Shown here in pieces: positions 32,233-39,927 of a stretch of DNA of 64,000 nt. The stretch is taken from positions 5,828,001-5,892,000 of the forward strand of contig JADJXK010000002.1 in assembly GCA_016710325.1 (NCBI GenBank), in the 5' to 3' direction. Each line of letters begins with the position of its first letter. The stretch's first letter is position 1. Both the position numbers and the translations under genes were made by a program. Under the pieces are notes generated by a model. The model did not search any database. It saw only the letters and a program-made list of their open reading frames with translations, and was not told the origin of the DNA. This DNA is from Candidatus Leptofilum proximum. GTDB lineage: Bacteria > Chloroflexota > Anaerolineae > Promineifilales > Promineifilaceae.

Positions 32233-33724
32233 TTTGACAACGTTAGATTCAAGGGCTGAGAGCCTTGCTCAGCCGCGATTTACGAGAACGAGTCCGATTA
32301 TCGAGATGTTTGACAATCAACTCGGTTGCTTGTTGCGGGGAAAGTTGTGGTAAAGGCATGGTAGCTCGCAACAATTCACGCACATTAGCCACGGATAGCG
32401 CCGGTAACACATCCGTTTCGTACTTTTCCAACAAATCTGGGTCACGCTCATACTTTTGCGCCCACGCCAGTCTGGTTTCAGTGATAAACCAATTGGCCAT
32501 GATGGTGAGTGCCAGGTGGTGCACCCAGGCTCGATACTTGATGGCCTGGAATTCATCCCAGCCAAACTCAGATTTGGCATCCTGATTGGAACGCTCAATG
32601 AAATATCGTTGCGATTTTCGTTGCGCCATTGTCCACAAAGGTGTGTCCTCCGGCGCATTACTCAAAGAATAGATTGTTTTTTGCTTCGTTTGACGAATGA
32701 GCAGCCACTCTGGTCGTAATGACCCATCATCGCGCACGGTCCAGGCCCGACAACGAGCAAACTTGGCCTGCAACATACCTCGTTCATTGGGACGCAAAGT
32801 GATGTGCTCCCACTCGATTGCGGGCTGAGCTTTCACCTCGGCAACCGTGTAAGCAACACCAATCACCTCATGATTCTTGGAGGGCACCCCTCTTTTTGTC
32901 AGCGGATATACGATTTGCGGCGGGGCAAGATACACTTGGGTATTGTGTGGCACATCTGCATAATACTCGAATCTTTCTTGGTCAAGCTCATCGCGGAATT
33001 CGCCAGACCGACCATACAAAGTGTCGCAGTCAACCGCGCAGAATGAGACGCCGTTTTCATAAGCCCGTTTGGTCATTTGCAAAGCCAACTCCAGTTTGGT
33101 GGCAAAGCTGCGCTCCGGCGGCAGTCCAATCCGCTTTCGCTTGGTGGCGTAGGCATCTGTGAACCATTTTTCAGGAAAATAGAGTTCGCCATCGATCCAA
33201 TTGTGGTAGCCACTATTGGTCAAGGAGAGAAAAACGCCTACTTGGCTCATTTCGATTTTGCCTAAACGGCCGTTATGTTGCCGCCCGGCACCAGCACTGT
33301 GTTCCCCGGCCTTCTCATCGGCACTTTCGTCAATGAGTAGGACGCTCTCTGCTTGAAATTGTGGATGGGCACTTATATCTTGCTGGAGAACAGAGATTAA
33401 ATCGTAACCAGACCAGGGTGAATCACTGATGAATTGTTGCATATTCTGCTCGGGTACACCGACCGTGCGAGCGATGTTGTTGATATTGCGCTTCGTTTTC
33501 ATGCGTAGCAGTCCGCTGATGTAATCCAGTCCAAAACGACTGGTGTCTCGGGTGCAGGTTCGCATCCAAGCGTGATAACCTTGATGAAATTTTGTGAGAC
33601 GTTCAGGCAGGTCTTCAATTTCGTCAAGATTTAGACCCCATTGGGCGATAAGATTGGTTTTTGTTTTTTCATTCGCTATTTTTACAGGCAATGGCTCTCA
33701 TGAGCCTAATTTAACATTGTCAAA
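32233..33724. mobile_element. IS701-type insertion sequence, copy 1 (1492 bp)
   Basis: The ends are imperfect inverted repeats, TTTGACAACGTTAGATT (left) and TTTGACAATGTTAAATT (right, read inward). It is flanked by CTAC (32229-32232) and CTAA (33725-33728), matching at three of four bases, near the 4-bp YTAR-type target site known for IS701. It appears identical over its whole length to copy 2 at 35942-37433 and lies in the same orientation. It starts 4 bp after the stop of the HNH gene. Confidence 0.92.
32249..33691 (-). CDS. IS701 family transposase (DDE), copy 1
   Basis: The 480-residue protein is a DDE transposase of the IS701 type: A-R-T-V-G-V-P-E-Q-N-M-Q-Q-F-I-S-D-S-P-W near the N-terminus, first Asp in L-L-I-D-E-S-A-D-E-K-A-G, second Asp in A-V-D-C-D-T-L-Y-G, and an acidic third position in the I-E-R-S-N-Q-D-A-K-S-E region. 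Length is within the usual 400-480 aa. It is intact and is the only gene of the element. One ACGGCCGT lies inside it (about 33268), fewer per kb than in neighbouring genes. Confidence 0.93.
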   Translation of the reverse strand: MPVKIANEKTKTNLIAQWGLNLDEIEDLPERLTKFHQGYHAWMRTCTRDTSRFGLDYISGLLRMKTKRNINNIARTVGVPEQNMQQFISDSPWSGYDLISVLQQDISAHPQFQAESVLLIDESADEKAGEHSAGAGRQHNGRLGKIEMSQVGVFLSLTNSGYHNWIDGELYFPEKWFTDAYATKRKRIGLPPERSFATKLELALQMTKRAYENGVSFCAVDCDTLYGRSGEFRDELDQERFEYYADVPHNTQVYLAPPQIVYPLTKRGVPSKNHEVIGVAYTVAEVKAQPAIEWEHITLRPNERGMLQAKFARCRAWTVRDDGSLRPEWLLIRQTKQKTIYSLSNAPEDTPLWTMAQRKSQRYFIERSNQDAKSEFGWDEFQAIKYRAWVHHLALTIMANWFITETRLAWAQKYERDPDLLEKYETDVLPALSVANVRELLRATMPLPQLSPQQATELIVKHLDNRTRSRKSRLSKALSP

Positions 33725-33842
33725 CTAAAATCACTTAAATTTGGATTGGTCTTCATGTTAAACCTCGAACAAACCAGGTTAAGTCAGAAACAGGGTAAGC
33801 GATCAGCTTTCCCTGGAGCAAGGGCATCGTTTCGGCGCTTCC

Positions 33843-33874
33843 CCCGCACGGGGCGCGAAGCGCCCTCGTGCGGG
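33843..33874. repeat. GC-rich hairpin
   Basis: CCCGCACG-GGGCGC pairs with GCGCCCT-CGTGCGGG around GAA, with one bulge. It lies between the IS element and the nucleoside phosphorylase gene. The remaining part of this 197-bp spacer shows no gene. Confidence 0.6.
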
Positions 33875-33921
33875 ACACCAATTGAACGGTTATAGAACAG
33901 GCTCATCTGTTTTAAAAGTCA

Positions 33922-34695
33922 ATGGTTAACATTAATTCTCCCACAAAAGACGTATCTGCCCCAGTGTTAACGGCCGTTTCCCGCCTGCAACATCTTCGGC
34001 TGCCCAAGCCGCCAACGATACTGATTTTTTGCCCGCAGGCCGCGGTGCTGCACCATGCCGTGAAGCGCTGGCGCGGCAGGCGCGTGCCCGGCTTTTTTGG
34101 CGAGGTCTATTTGTTGGGCAAAACAAACAATCGCGTTGCAGTGGCCGGGCAGTTTGGCGTGGGTGCGCCGGTGATCGGCGTGTTGGTGGAGGAATTTGCG
34201 GCCTGGGGCGTAGAAAAATTATTGCTGCTGGGCATTGCCGGTGGCTTGCAGCCGTCGCTGGGCTGTGGCGATTTGGTGCTGGTGGAGACGGCCGTTCGCG
34301 ATGAAGGCACCTCGCACCATTACCTGCCGCCAGCGCCCACCGTGGCGGCTTCGCCAGCGTTGGTCGATTGGGTGGAGACGGCCGTTCACCCCACCCATTT
34401 GCCGCTCAAAAAAGGCGCTACCTGGACAACTGACGCGCCTTACCGCGAAACGGCCGCCGCCGTGGCCCACTACCAGCAGCAAGGCGTGCAAACTGTGGAG
34501 ATGGAAACGGCCGCTCTGTTTGCCGTGGCCCAGCACTGCCAGGTACAGGCCGCTGCCCTGCTGGCCGTCAGCGATTTGTTGGCAGGTGGCGTCTGGCAGC
34601 CCGCATCCGACCCTAAATTGCCAGAACGTTACCTGGCCCAGGCGCTTGACGCAGTTATGGAGAAGTTTAGTGATGATAGAAGAACGGAACGCTGA
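33922..34695 (+). CDS. Nucleoside phosphorylase family protein
   Basis: The 257-residue protein has the PNP/UDP phosphorylase fold signature: G-V-G-A-P (about residues 75-80), L-G-I-A-G-G-L near residue 100, the V-E-M-E-T-A-A-L substrate-binding block near residue 195, and L-L-A-V-S-D-L with the catalytic Asp. It would split a purine or pyrimidine nucleoside with phosphate. The exact nucleoside is unclear. Length is typical (about 250 aa). No Shine-Dalgarno is visible ahead of the ATG, so the start could be slightly downstream. It is followed after 75 bp by a glycosyltransferase gene, with a word repeat between them. Confidence 0.82.
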   Translation: MVNINSPTKDVSAPVLTAVSRLQHLRLPKPPTILIFCPQAAVLHHAVKRWRGRRVPGFFGEVYLLGKTNNRVAVAGQFGVGAPVIGVLVEEFAAWGVEKLLLLGIAGGLQPSLGCGDLVLVETAVRDEGTSHHYLPPAPTVAASPALVDWVETAVHPTHLPLKKGATWTTDAPYRETAAAVAHYQQQGVQTVEMETAALFAVAQHCQVQAAALLAVSDLLAGGVWQPASDPKLPERYLAQALDAVMEKFSDDRRTER

Positions 34696-34757
34696 TTTTC
34701 CTGAGTTTTTCGATCAGCCCAATCAGGTAAATCAGGCAAATCTGCGTCCTATTAAAT
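34689..34757. repeat. CTGATTT/ATCAGG word array
   Basis: Words such as GCTGATTTTCCTGA, CAATCAGG and AATCAGGCAAATC repeat at a 7-9 bp spacing. The array is of the same family as 25916-25966 and overlaps the last codons of the phosphorylase gene. Confidence 0.55.
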
Positions 34758-34770
34758 TGGAAACGACCGG

Positions 34771-35913
34771 ATGAAGCCTGCGATTGTGGTCGTTGCTTAC
34801 AACCGACCGGAGGCGCTGCGGCGGCTGCTGGCGTCGTTGGCCGCTTTGCAGGGGGCGGTGGATGTGCCGCTGGTGATTTCGGTAGATGCAGGCGGGTTGC
34901 AGCAGGACCAGGTGATGGCAGTGGCCCAGCAGTTTGCCTGGGCGTTTGGGGAGAAGCGGGTGGTGGTGCGGGAACGGCCGTATGGCCTCATCAACCACGT
35001 GTTTGCCTGTGGCGACCTGGTAGACGAGTTTGGCGCCATTATTTTGCTAGAAGACGACCTTGTTGTGTCGCCAATGGCTTACCGCTTTGCCGCTGACGCG
35101 CTCACTTTTTATGCCGACGATCCACAGATTGCCGGGATTTCGCTCAACACACTCTGGTTTCATGGCATTACCCACGAGCCGTTTACGCCCTATTTGGACG
35201 ACGGCGATGTGTTTTTTATGCAGATTGCCTGGTTTCAGGGGCAGGCGTACACGCGGCAGCAGTGGGCGCGCTTTCGCGAATGGCGCGCGGCGGCCAACAC
35301 CGCCGTTCTGCCCACCGACCCGATGCACGAGCTGTTCCAAACGTTTCCTTCGACCGACTGGTTTCCCCTGAAAACGAAATACCTGATGCAGACCAACCGG
35401 TTCTACGTCTTTCCGCGCGAATCGCTGAGCAGTAATTTTGGCGACACGGGTACACACGTGCGGGGTACCTCGTTTTTCCAGGTGCCGCTGCAAACGCGGC
35501 GGGCCAGCTTCCGCTTCCAGCCGCTGGCCGAATCGGTGGCGGTGTACGATTCGTTCCAGGAGATGCTGCCGGAGCGGGTGAACCGGCTGACGGACCGGTT
35601 TGCCGCCTTTGACTACACCGTGGACCTGCACGGCACACGCTCTCCGGCCAACATTCCCAGCGAATTTGTGCTGACGACACAAGAATTGAAGCATCCGCTG
35701 GCGGCGTTTGGGCTGGAGAGACGGCCGCTTCTCGACAACATCATTCACCAACAGCCAGGAACGGGGATTTTTTTCGGCCGGTCGGCCGATCTGGACCTAA
35801 GTTGGCGCGCCCGCCTGCGCGCCGAGAGTCGCCGCCACGCCTACTTCGCCCGGCGGCAGGTGGGCATCAGGCAGCGCTTGAAATGGTGGTTGGGTAAGAT
35901 ATTGAGTAATTGA
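34771..35913 (+). CDS. GT-A fold glycosyltransferase, GnT-I-like
   Basis: The 380-residue protein starts P-A-I-V-V-V-A-Y-N-R-P, a typical GT-A Rossmann strand, and has the metal-binding I-L-L-E-D-D-L-V-V-S-P motif near residue 95. The sequence around this motif, the V-F-x-C-G-D-L-V-D-E and the W-F-H-G block recall eukaryotic N-acetylglucosaminyltransferase I (GT13) and bacterial relatives. It would add a sugar from a nucleotide donor at the cytoplasmic face of the membrane. No transmembrane helix is visible. It ends in a word array into which IS701 copy 2 has inserted. Confidence 0.78.
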   Translation: MKPAIVVVAYNRPEALRRLLASLAALQGAVDVPLVISVDAGGLQQDQVMAVAQQFAWAFGEKRVVVRERPYGLINHVFACGDLVDEFGAIILLEDDLVVSPMAYRFAADALTFYADDPQIAGISLNTLWFHGITHEPFTPYLDDGDVFFMQIAWFQGQAYTRQQWARFREWRAAANTAVLPTDPMHELFQTFPSTDWFPLKTKYLMQTNRFYVFPRESLSSNFGDTGTHVRGTSFFQVPLQTRRASFRFQPLAESVAVYDSFQEMLPERVNRLTDRFAAFDYTVDLHGTRSPANIPSEFVLTTQELKHPLAAFGLERRPLLDNIIHQQPGTGIFFGRSADLDLSWRARLRAESRRHAYFARRQVGIRQRLKWWLGKILSN

Positions 35914-35941
35914 GTAATTGGGTAATTTACCGTCTAATTAC

Positions 35942-37433
35942 TTTGACAACGTTAGATTCAAGGGCTGAGAGCCTTGCTCAGCCGCGATTTACGAGAACGA
36001 GTCCGATTATCGAGATGTTTGACAATCAACTCGGTTGCTTGTTGCGGGGAAAGTTGTGGTAAAGGCATGGTAGCTCGCAACAATTCACGCACATTAGCCA
36101 CGGATAGCGCCGGTAACACATCCGTTTCGTACTTTTCCAACAAATCTGGGTCACGCTCATACTTTTGCGCCCACGCCAGTCTGGTTTCAGTGATAAACCA
36201 ATTGGCCATGATGGTGAGTGCCAGGTGGTGCACCCAGGCTCGATACTTGATGGCCTGGAATTCATCCCAGCCAAACTCAGATTTGGCATCCTGATTGGAA
36301 CGCTCAATGAAATATCGTTGCGATTTTCGTTGCGCCATTGTCCACAAAGGTGTGTCCTCCGGCGCATTACTCAAAGAATAGATTGTTTTTTGCTTCGTTT
36401 GACGAATGAGCAGCCACTCTGGTCGTAATGACCCATCATCGCGCACGGTCCAGGCCCGACAACGAGCAAACTTGGCCTGCAACATACCTCGTTCATTGGG
36501 ACGCAAAGTGATGTGCTCCCACTCGATTGCGGGCTGAGCTTTCACCTCGGCAACCGTGTAAGCAACACCAATCACCTCATGATTCTTGGAGGGCACCCCT
36601 CTTTTTGTCAGCGGATATACGATTTGCGGCGGGGCAAGATACACTTGGGTATTGTGTGGCACATCTGCATAATACTCGAATCTTTCTTGGTCAAGCTCAT
36701 CGCGGAATTCGCCAGACCGACCATACAAAGTGTCGCAGTCAACCGCGCAGAATGAGACGCCGTTTTCATAAGCCCGTTTGGTCATTTGCAAAGCCAACTC
36801 CAGTTTGGTGGCAAAGCTGCGCTCCGGCGGCAGTCCAATCCGCTTTCGCTTGGTGGCGTAGGCATCTGTGAACCATTTTTCAGGAAAATAGAGTTCGCCA
36901 TCGATCCAATTGTGGTAGCCACTATTGGTCAAGGAGAGAAAAACGCCTACTTGGCTCATTTCGATTTTGCCTAAACGGCCGTTATGTTGCCGCCCGGCAC
37001 CAGCACTGTGTTCCCCGGCCTTCTCATCGGCACTTTCGTCAATGAGTAGGACGCTCTCTGCTTGAAATTGTGGATGGGCACTTATATCTTGCTGGAGAAC
37101 AGAGATTAAATCGTAACCAGACCAGGGTGAATCACTGATGAATTGTTGCATATTCTGCTCGGGTACACCGACCGTGCGAGCGATGTTGTTGATATTGCGC
37201 TTCGTTTTCATGCGTAGCAGTCCGCTGATGTAATCCAGTCCAAAACGACTGGTGTCTCGGGTGCAGGTTCGCATCCAAGCGTGATAACCTTGATGAAATT
37301 TTGTGAGACGTTCAGGCAGGTCTTCAATTTCGTCAAGATTTAGACCCCATTGGGCGATAAGATTGGTTTTTGTTTTTTCATTCGCTATTTTTACAGGCAA
37401 TGGCTCTCATGAGCCTAATTTAACATTGTCAAA
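35942..37433. mobile_element. IS701-type insertion sequence, copy 2 (1492 bp)
   Basis: This copy has the same ends as copy 1 and a perfect 4-bp target duplication TTAC (35938-35941 and 37434-37437). Every base I compared with copy 1, at an offset of 3709, is identical. It is inserted in the loop region of an intergenic word hairpin. Near-perfect identity and an intact gene indicate recent transposition. Confidence 0.95.
35958..37400 (-). CDS. IS701 family transposase (DDE), copy 2
   Basis: The 480-residue product is identical in sequence to the transposase of copy 1, with the same DDE features (Asp in L-L-I-D-E-S, Asp in V-D-C-D-T). It is intact and should be functional. It is transcribed on the minus strand, towards the glycosyltransferase gene, and there is no evidence that it drives neighbouring genes. 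It contains the same single ACGGCCGT as copy 1. Confidence 0.95.
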   Translation of the reverse strand: MPVKIANEKTKTNLIAQWGLNLDEIEDLPERLTKFHQGYHAWMRTCTRDTSRFGLDYISGLLRMKTKRNINNIARTVGVPEQNMQQFISDSPWSGYDLISVLQQDISAHPQFQAESVLLIDESADEKAGEHSAGAGRQHNGRLGKIEMSQVGVFLSLTNSGYHNWIDGELYFPEKWFTDAYATKRKRIGLPPERSFATKLELALQMTKRAYENGVSFCAVDCDTLYGRSGEFRDELDQERFEYYADVPHNTQVYLAPPQIVYPLTKRGVPSKNHEVIGVAYTVAEVKAQPAIEWEHITLRPNERGMLQAKFARCRAWTVRDDGSLRPEWLLIRQTKQKTIYSLSNAPEDTPLWTMAQRKSQRYFIERSNQDAKSEFGWDEFQAIKYRAWVHHLALTIMANWFITETRLAWAQKYERDPDLLEKYETDVLPALSVANVRELLRATMPLPQLSPQQATELIVKHLDNRTRSRKSRLSKALSP

Positions 37434-37457
37434 TTACTCAATTACCCAATTACCTAA

Positions 37458-38594
37458 TTACCTTTCTGCAACCGGCACCCATTCCCGGTCCATCACGCCG
37501 ATGTAGCGGGATTGGGGGCGGATGAGACGGCCGTACTGGATCTGCTCGAAACAGTGGGCCAGCCAGCCCGCTGTGCGCCCGACGGCGAAGGTGGGGGTGA
37601 AGAGGTCGGTGTTTAGACCCAGGCCGTGCAGCAGCAGGGCGGTGTAAAACTCCACGTTGGTTTGCAGGTTGCGCCCCGGTTTGTGAATGGCCAGGAGGCG
37701 AACGGCCGTTTCTTCCACCGTTTTGGCCAGTTCATACAAGGCCATGTCGCCATCGGCCTGGAACATTTTCTCCGCGGCGGCGCCCAGCACTTCGGCGCGT
37801 GGATCGCGCACCTTGTAGACGCGATGGCCAAAGCCCATCAGCCGTTCTCCGGCGTCCAGCTTGGCCTGCAGTACCGCCTCGGCGCGATCGGCCGTGCCAA
37901 TCTCGAAGACGGTGTCCAGCGCCGGGCCGGGAGCACCGCCGTGCAGCGGCCCCTTCAGCGCGCCAATCGCCCCGGTGATGGCCGAAACCAGGTCCGACTG
38001 CGTGGCCACGATGACACGGGCGGCAAATGTCGAGGCGTTTAGCCCGTGATCAACGACGGTGTTGAGGTATGTTTCCAGGCCGCGCACGCGGGCGTCGCTG
38101 GGCGGCGTGCCGGTGAGCATATAGAGGAAGTTGGCGGCGTGGCTCAGGGCCGGATCCGGTGCGATCGGTTCTTCACCCAGCCGCAGCCGGTGGTAGCTGG
38201 CCACGATGCTGGCCACGCGGGCCACAATTGTTTTGGCGGTGGTCAGGTTGTCTGCTGCCTCTATGCCCAAGTCCAGCGTAGCGGCGGCCATGCGCAGGGC
38301 GTCCATGGGGGTGGTGTGGGCCTGGGCGGCGCTGTGCAGCAAGTTTAAGGTAGCTTCGGGCAACGGCCGTAACCCGGCCAATTCCTGCTTCAAGTCATCG
38401 AGTTCAGTCTGGGTGGGTAAACGGCCGTGCCACAGCAAAAAGACCGTCTCTTCAAAGGTGGCATTTGCCGCCAGCCGGGCCAGCGGGAACCCGGCAATGA
38501 TCAGTTCACCCTTCAGGCCATCGACGTGGCTCAGGTGTGTTTCCGCTGCTAAAACCCCGGCCAGGCCGGGATCATATCCATTGTTGGTTGACAT
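37458..38594 (-). CDS. Citrate synthase (canonical type II-like or methylcitrate synthase)
   Basis: The 378-residue enzyme shows the catalytic histidines in G-P-L-H-G-G-A-P and G-F-G-H-R-V-Y-K, and the acidic residue in N-V-E-F-Y (Glu where Asp is common). It condenses acetyl-CoA (or propionyl-CoA) with oxaloacetate in the cytoplasm. Length fits bacterial short citrate synthases. ATG 38594 is preceded by AGGAG. A second, HTH-bearing homologue lies at 39928-41145 on the other strand, with a PLP dehydratase gene between. Whether this one serves the TCA cycle or the 2-methylcitrate cycle cannot be decided here. Confidence 0.9.
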   Translation of the reverse strand: MSTNNGYDPGLAGVLAAETHLSHVDGLKGELIIAGFPLARLAANATFEETVFLLWHGRLPTQTELDDLKQELAGLRPLPEATLNLLHSAAQAHTTPMDALRMAAATLDLGIEAADNLTTAKTIVARVASIVASYHRLRLGEEPIAPDPALSHAANFLYMLTGTPPSDARVRGLETYLNTVVDHGLNASTFAARVIVATQSDLVSAITGAIGALKGPLHGGAPGPALDTVFEIGTADRAEAVLQAKLDAGERLMGFGHRVYKVRDPRAEVLGAAAEKMFQADGDMALYELAKTVEETAVRLLAIHKPGRNLQTNVEFYTALLLHGLGLNTDLFTPTFAVGRTAGWLAHCFEQIQYGRLIRPQSRYIGVMDREWVPVAER

Positions 38595-38617
38595 CTTTGC
38601 TCCTAAAGTGTGTGAGT

Positions 38618-38706
38618 AGGCAAGTTGCAAGTTGCAAGTTGCAAGTTGCAGGTGATGGCAGTTTGACGCCCCACTTGCACTTCTTACTTTTTACTTTTCA
38701 CTTCCC
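38618..38706. repeat. GCAAGTT 7-bp tandem array with inverted arm
   Basis: Three perfect GCAAGTT units followed by GCAGGTG give an exact 7-bp period; the following CACTTGCAC and TTACTTTTTACTTTTCAC words complement or extend it. It lies just upstream of the citrate synthase start, in the divergent spacer. Confidence 0.75.
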
Positions 38707-38807
38707 GGCCCCTTGTTGACTCAATCAAGTAAAATCAGTATGCTTCATTTTAATGGTTGATTTTGGTGTGTCAATATTGATTGATTAATCAATATAAGGC
38801 GGTGACA

Positions 38808-39776
38808 ATGATCGAACTGGCGGATTTTTTACAGGCGCAGCGGCGGATACGGCCGTACATCCACTACACCCGGCTCATTCAAAGCGACTACCTGAGCGAG
38901 CTGACCGGCGGCGAGGTGTGGCTGAAGCTGGAAAACCAGCAGCCGACCGGCTCGTTTAAGGTGCGCGGGGCGCTGAACAAGCTCAGCCAGCTGAGCGAGG
39001 CAGAGAAGGCACAGGGCTTTGTGGCTGCGTCGGCGGGGAACCATGCCCTGGGTGTGGCCCACGCGGCGGCCTCGTTGGGGTTGGGGCAGGTGGATATTTT
39101 TGTGCCGGAAACGGCACCCGAGGCCAAGGTTAACAAGCTGCGTCGCTTTCCCGTCAATTTGCACCTGGCCGGGCAAACGTACGAAGATGCTCACCAGGCC
39201 GCGGCCGATTTTGCGTCACAGACCGGTGCGCTGGAGATCTCAGCGTATGATGATCTGGACGTGATTACCGGGCAGGGCACGGTGGGCGTCGAGATTTTGA
39301 TGAATCTGCCCGCCTGCCAGCAGATTATCGTGCCGGTGGGTGGCGGTGGCCTGATTGCCGGGGTGGCAACGGCCGTTCGCCACATCAAGCCCCTTTGCCA
39401 CATCGTAGGCGTGCAGCCAGAGGCCAGCCCAGCAGCTCAGCTCAGCTTTGCCCAGGACCGGGCCATTGATCCGTATGACCATGCCCCCACCATCGCCGAT
39501 GGGCTGGCGGGCGGCTTTGGCGTACGGCCGTTTGAGCAGCTGCGCCACAATCCGCCGGATATTGTTTTGGTGAGTGAGGCCGACATTCGCCGGGCCATTT
39601 TGGCGCTGCTGGCCGAGCACCAGCTGGTGATTGAGCCATCCGGCGCGGCGGCGATTGCTCCGTTGCTGACGGGGCAAGTGGATGTGCGGGGCAAAACGGC
39701 CGTGTGCATTCTCACCGGCGGCAATTTAGCGATGGGTTTGTTGCGCGAAATAGTTACGCAATTACCCAATCATTAA
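38808..39776 (+). CDS. Threonine/serine dehydratase family PLP enzyme
   Basis: The 322-residue protein has the PLP lysine in G-S-F-K51-V-R-G-A, the asparagine loop S-A-G-N-H-A-L-G-V-A and the phosphate-binding V-G-G-G-G-L-I-A-G, all of the serine/threonine ammonia-lyase type (fold type II). It would deaminate threonine to 2-oxobutanoate or serine to pyruvate, or act as a serine racemase. It lacks the C-terminal ACT-like domain of biosynthetic IlvA, so it is the short catabolic type. ATG 38808 is preceded by AAGGCGGTGAC. Its product 2-oxobutanoate could feed propionyl-CoA to a methylcitrate synthase, which would fit the neighbouring citrate synthase homologues. Confidence 0.88.
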   Translation: MIELADFLQAQRRIRPYIHYTRLIQSDYLSELTGGEVWLKLENQQPTGSFKVRGALNKLSQLSEAEKAQGFVAASAGNHALGVAHAAASLGLGQVDIFVPETAPEAKVNKLRRFPVNLHLAGQTYEDAHQAAADFASQTGALEISAYDDLDVITGQGTVGVEILMNLPACQQIIVPVGGGGLIAGVATAVRHIKPLCHIVGVQPEASPAAQLSFAQDRAIDPYDHAPTIADGLAGGFGVRPFEQLRHNPPDIVLVSEADIRRAILALLAEHQLVIEPSGAAAIAPLLTGQVDVRGKTAVCILTGGNLAMGLLREIVTQLPNH

Positions 39777-39783
39777 ATAAATA

Positions 39784-39903
39784 TGGCTCATTGGGAATTC
39801 AGGGAGTTTACAGTCCGTGAAGCGTGAAACGTGAAACGTGACTAGAGAGGCATCACGTTTCACGCATCACGTTTCACGCCAAACCCCACGAATTCCTGAA
39901 GAC
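39784..39903. repeat. ~120-bp dispersed element, copy A
   Basis: The element has an outer part TGGCTCATTGGGAATTCAGG, a GTTTACAGTC block, a core of GTGAAACGTGAAACGTGA and its inverted complement, and an end part CCAAACCCCACGAATTCCTG. An inverted copy (B) at 41541-41654 matches it at most positions. It lies between the dehydratase gene and the HTH-citrate synthase gene. Confidence 0.8.
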
Positions 39904-39927
39904 TATAAATGTAATTGGGTAATTGTC

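Larger units (their letters stand above)
35905..37457. repeat. GTAATTGG-word hairpin split by IS701 copy 2
   Basis: The left part (35905-35941) has GAGTAATTGAGTAATTGGGTAA-type words, and the right part (37434-37457) has the complementary TTACTCAATTACCCAATTACC words. Removing the IS and one TTAC target copy restores a continuous hairpin like the one at 19923-19986. Confidence 0.75.

Noticed and set aside
32229..37437. Composite transposon made of the two IS701 copies carrying the phosphorylase and glycosyltransferase genes
   Set aside because: Each copy has its own flanking target duplication (CTAC/CTAA and TTAC/TTAC), and copy 2 splits a word hairpin that reforms when it is removed. Independent insertions explain this better.
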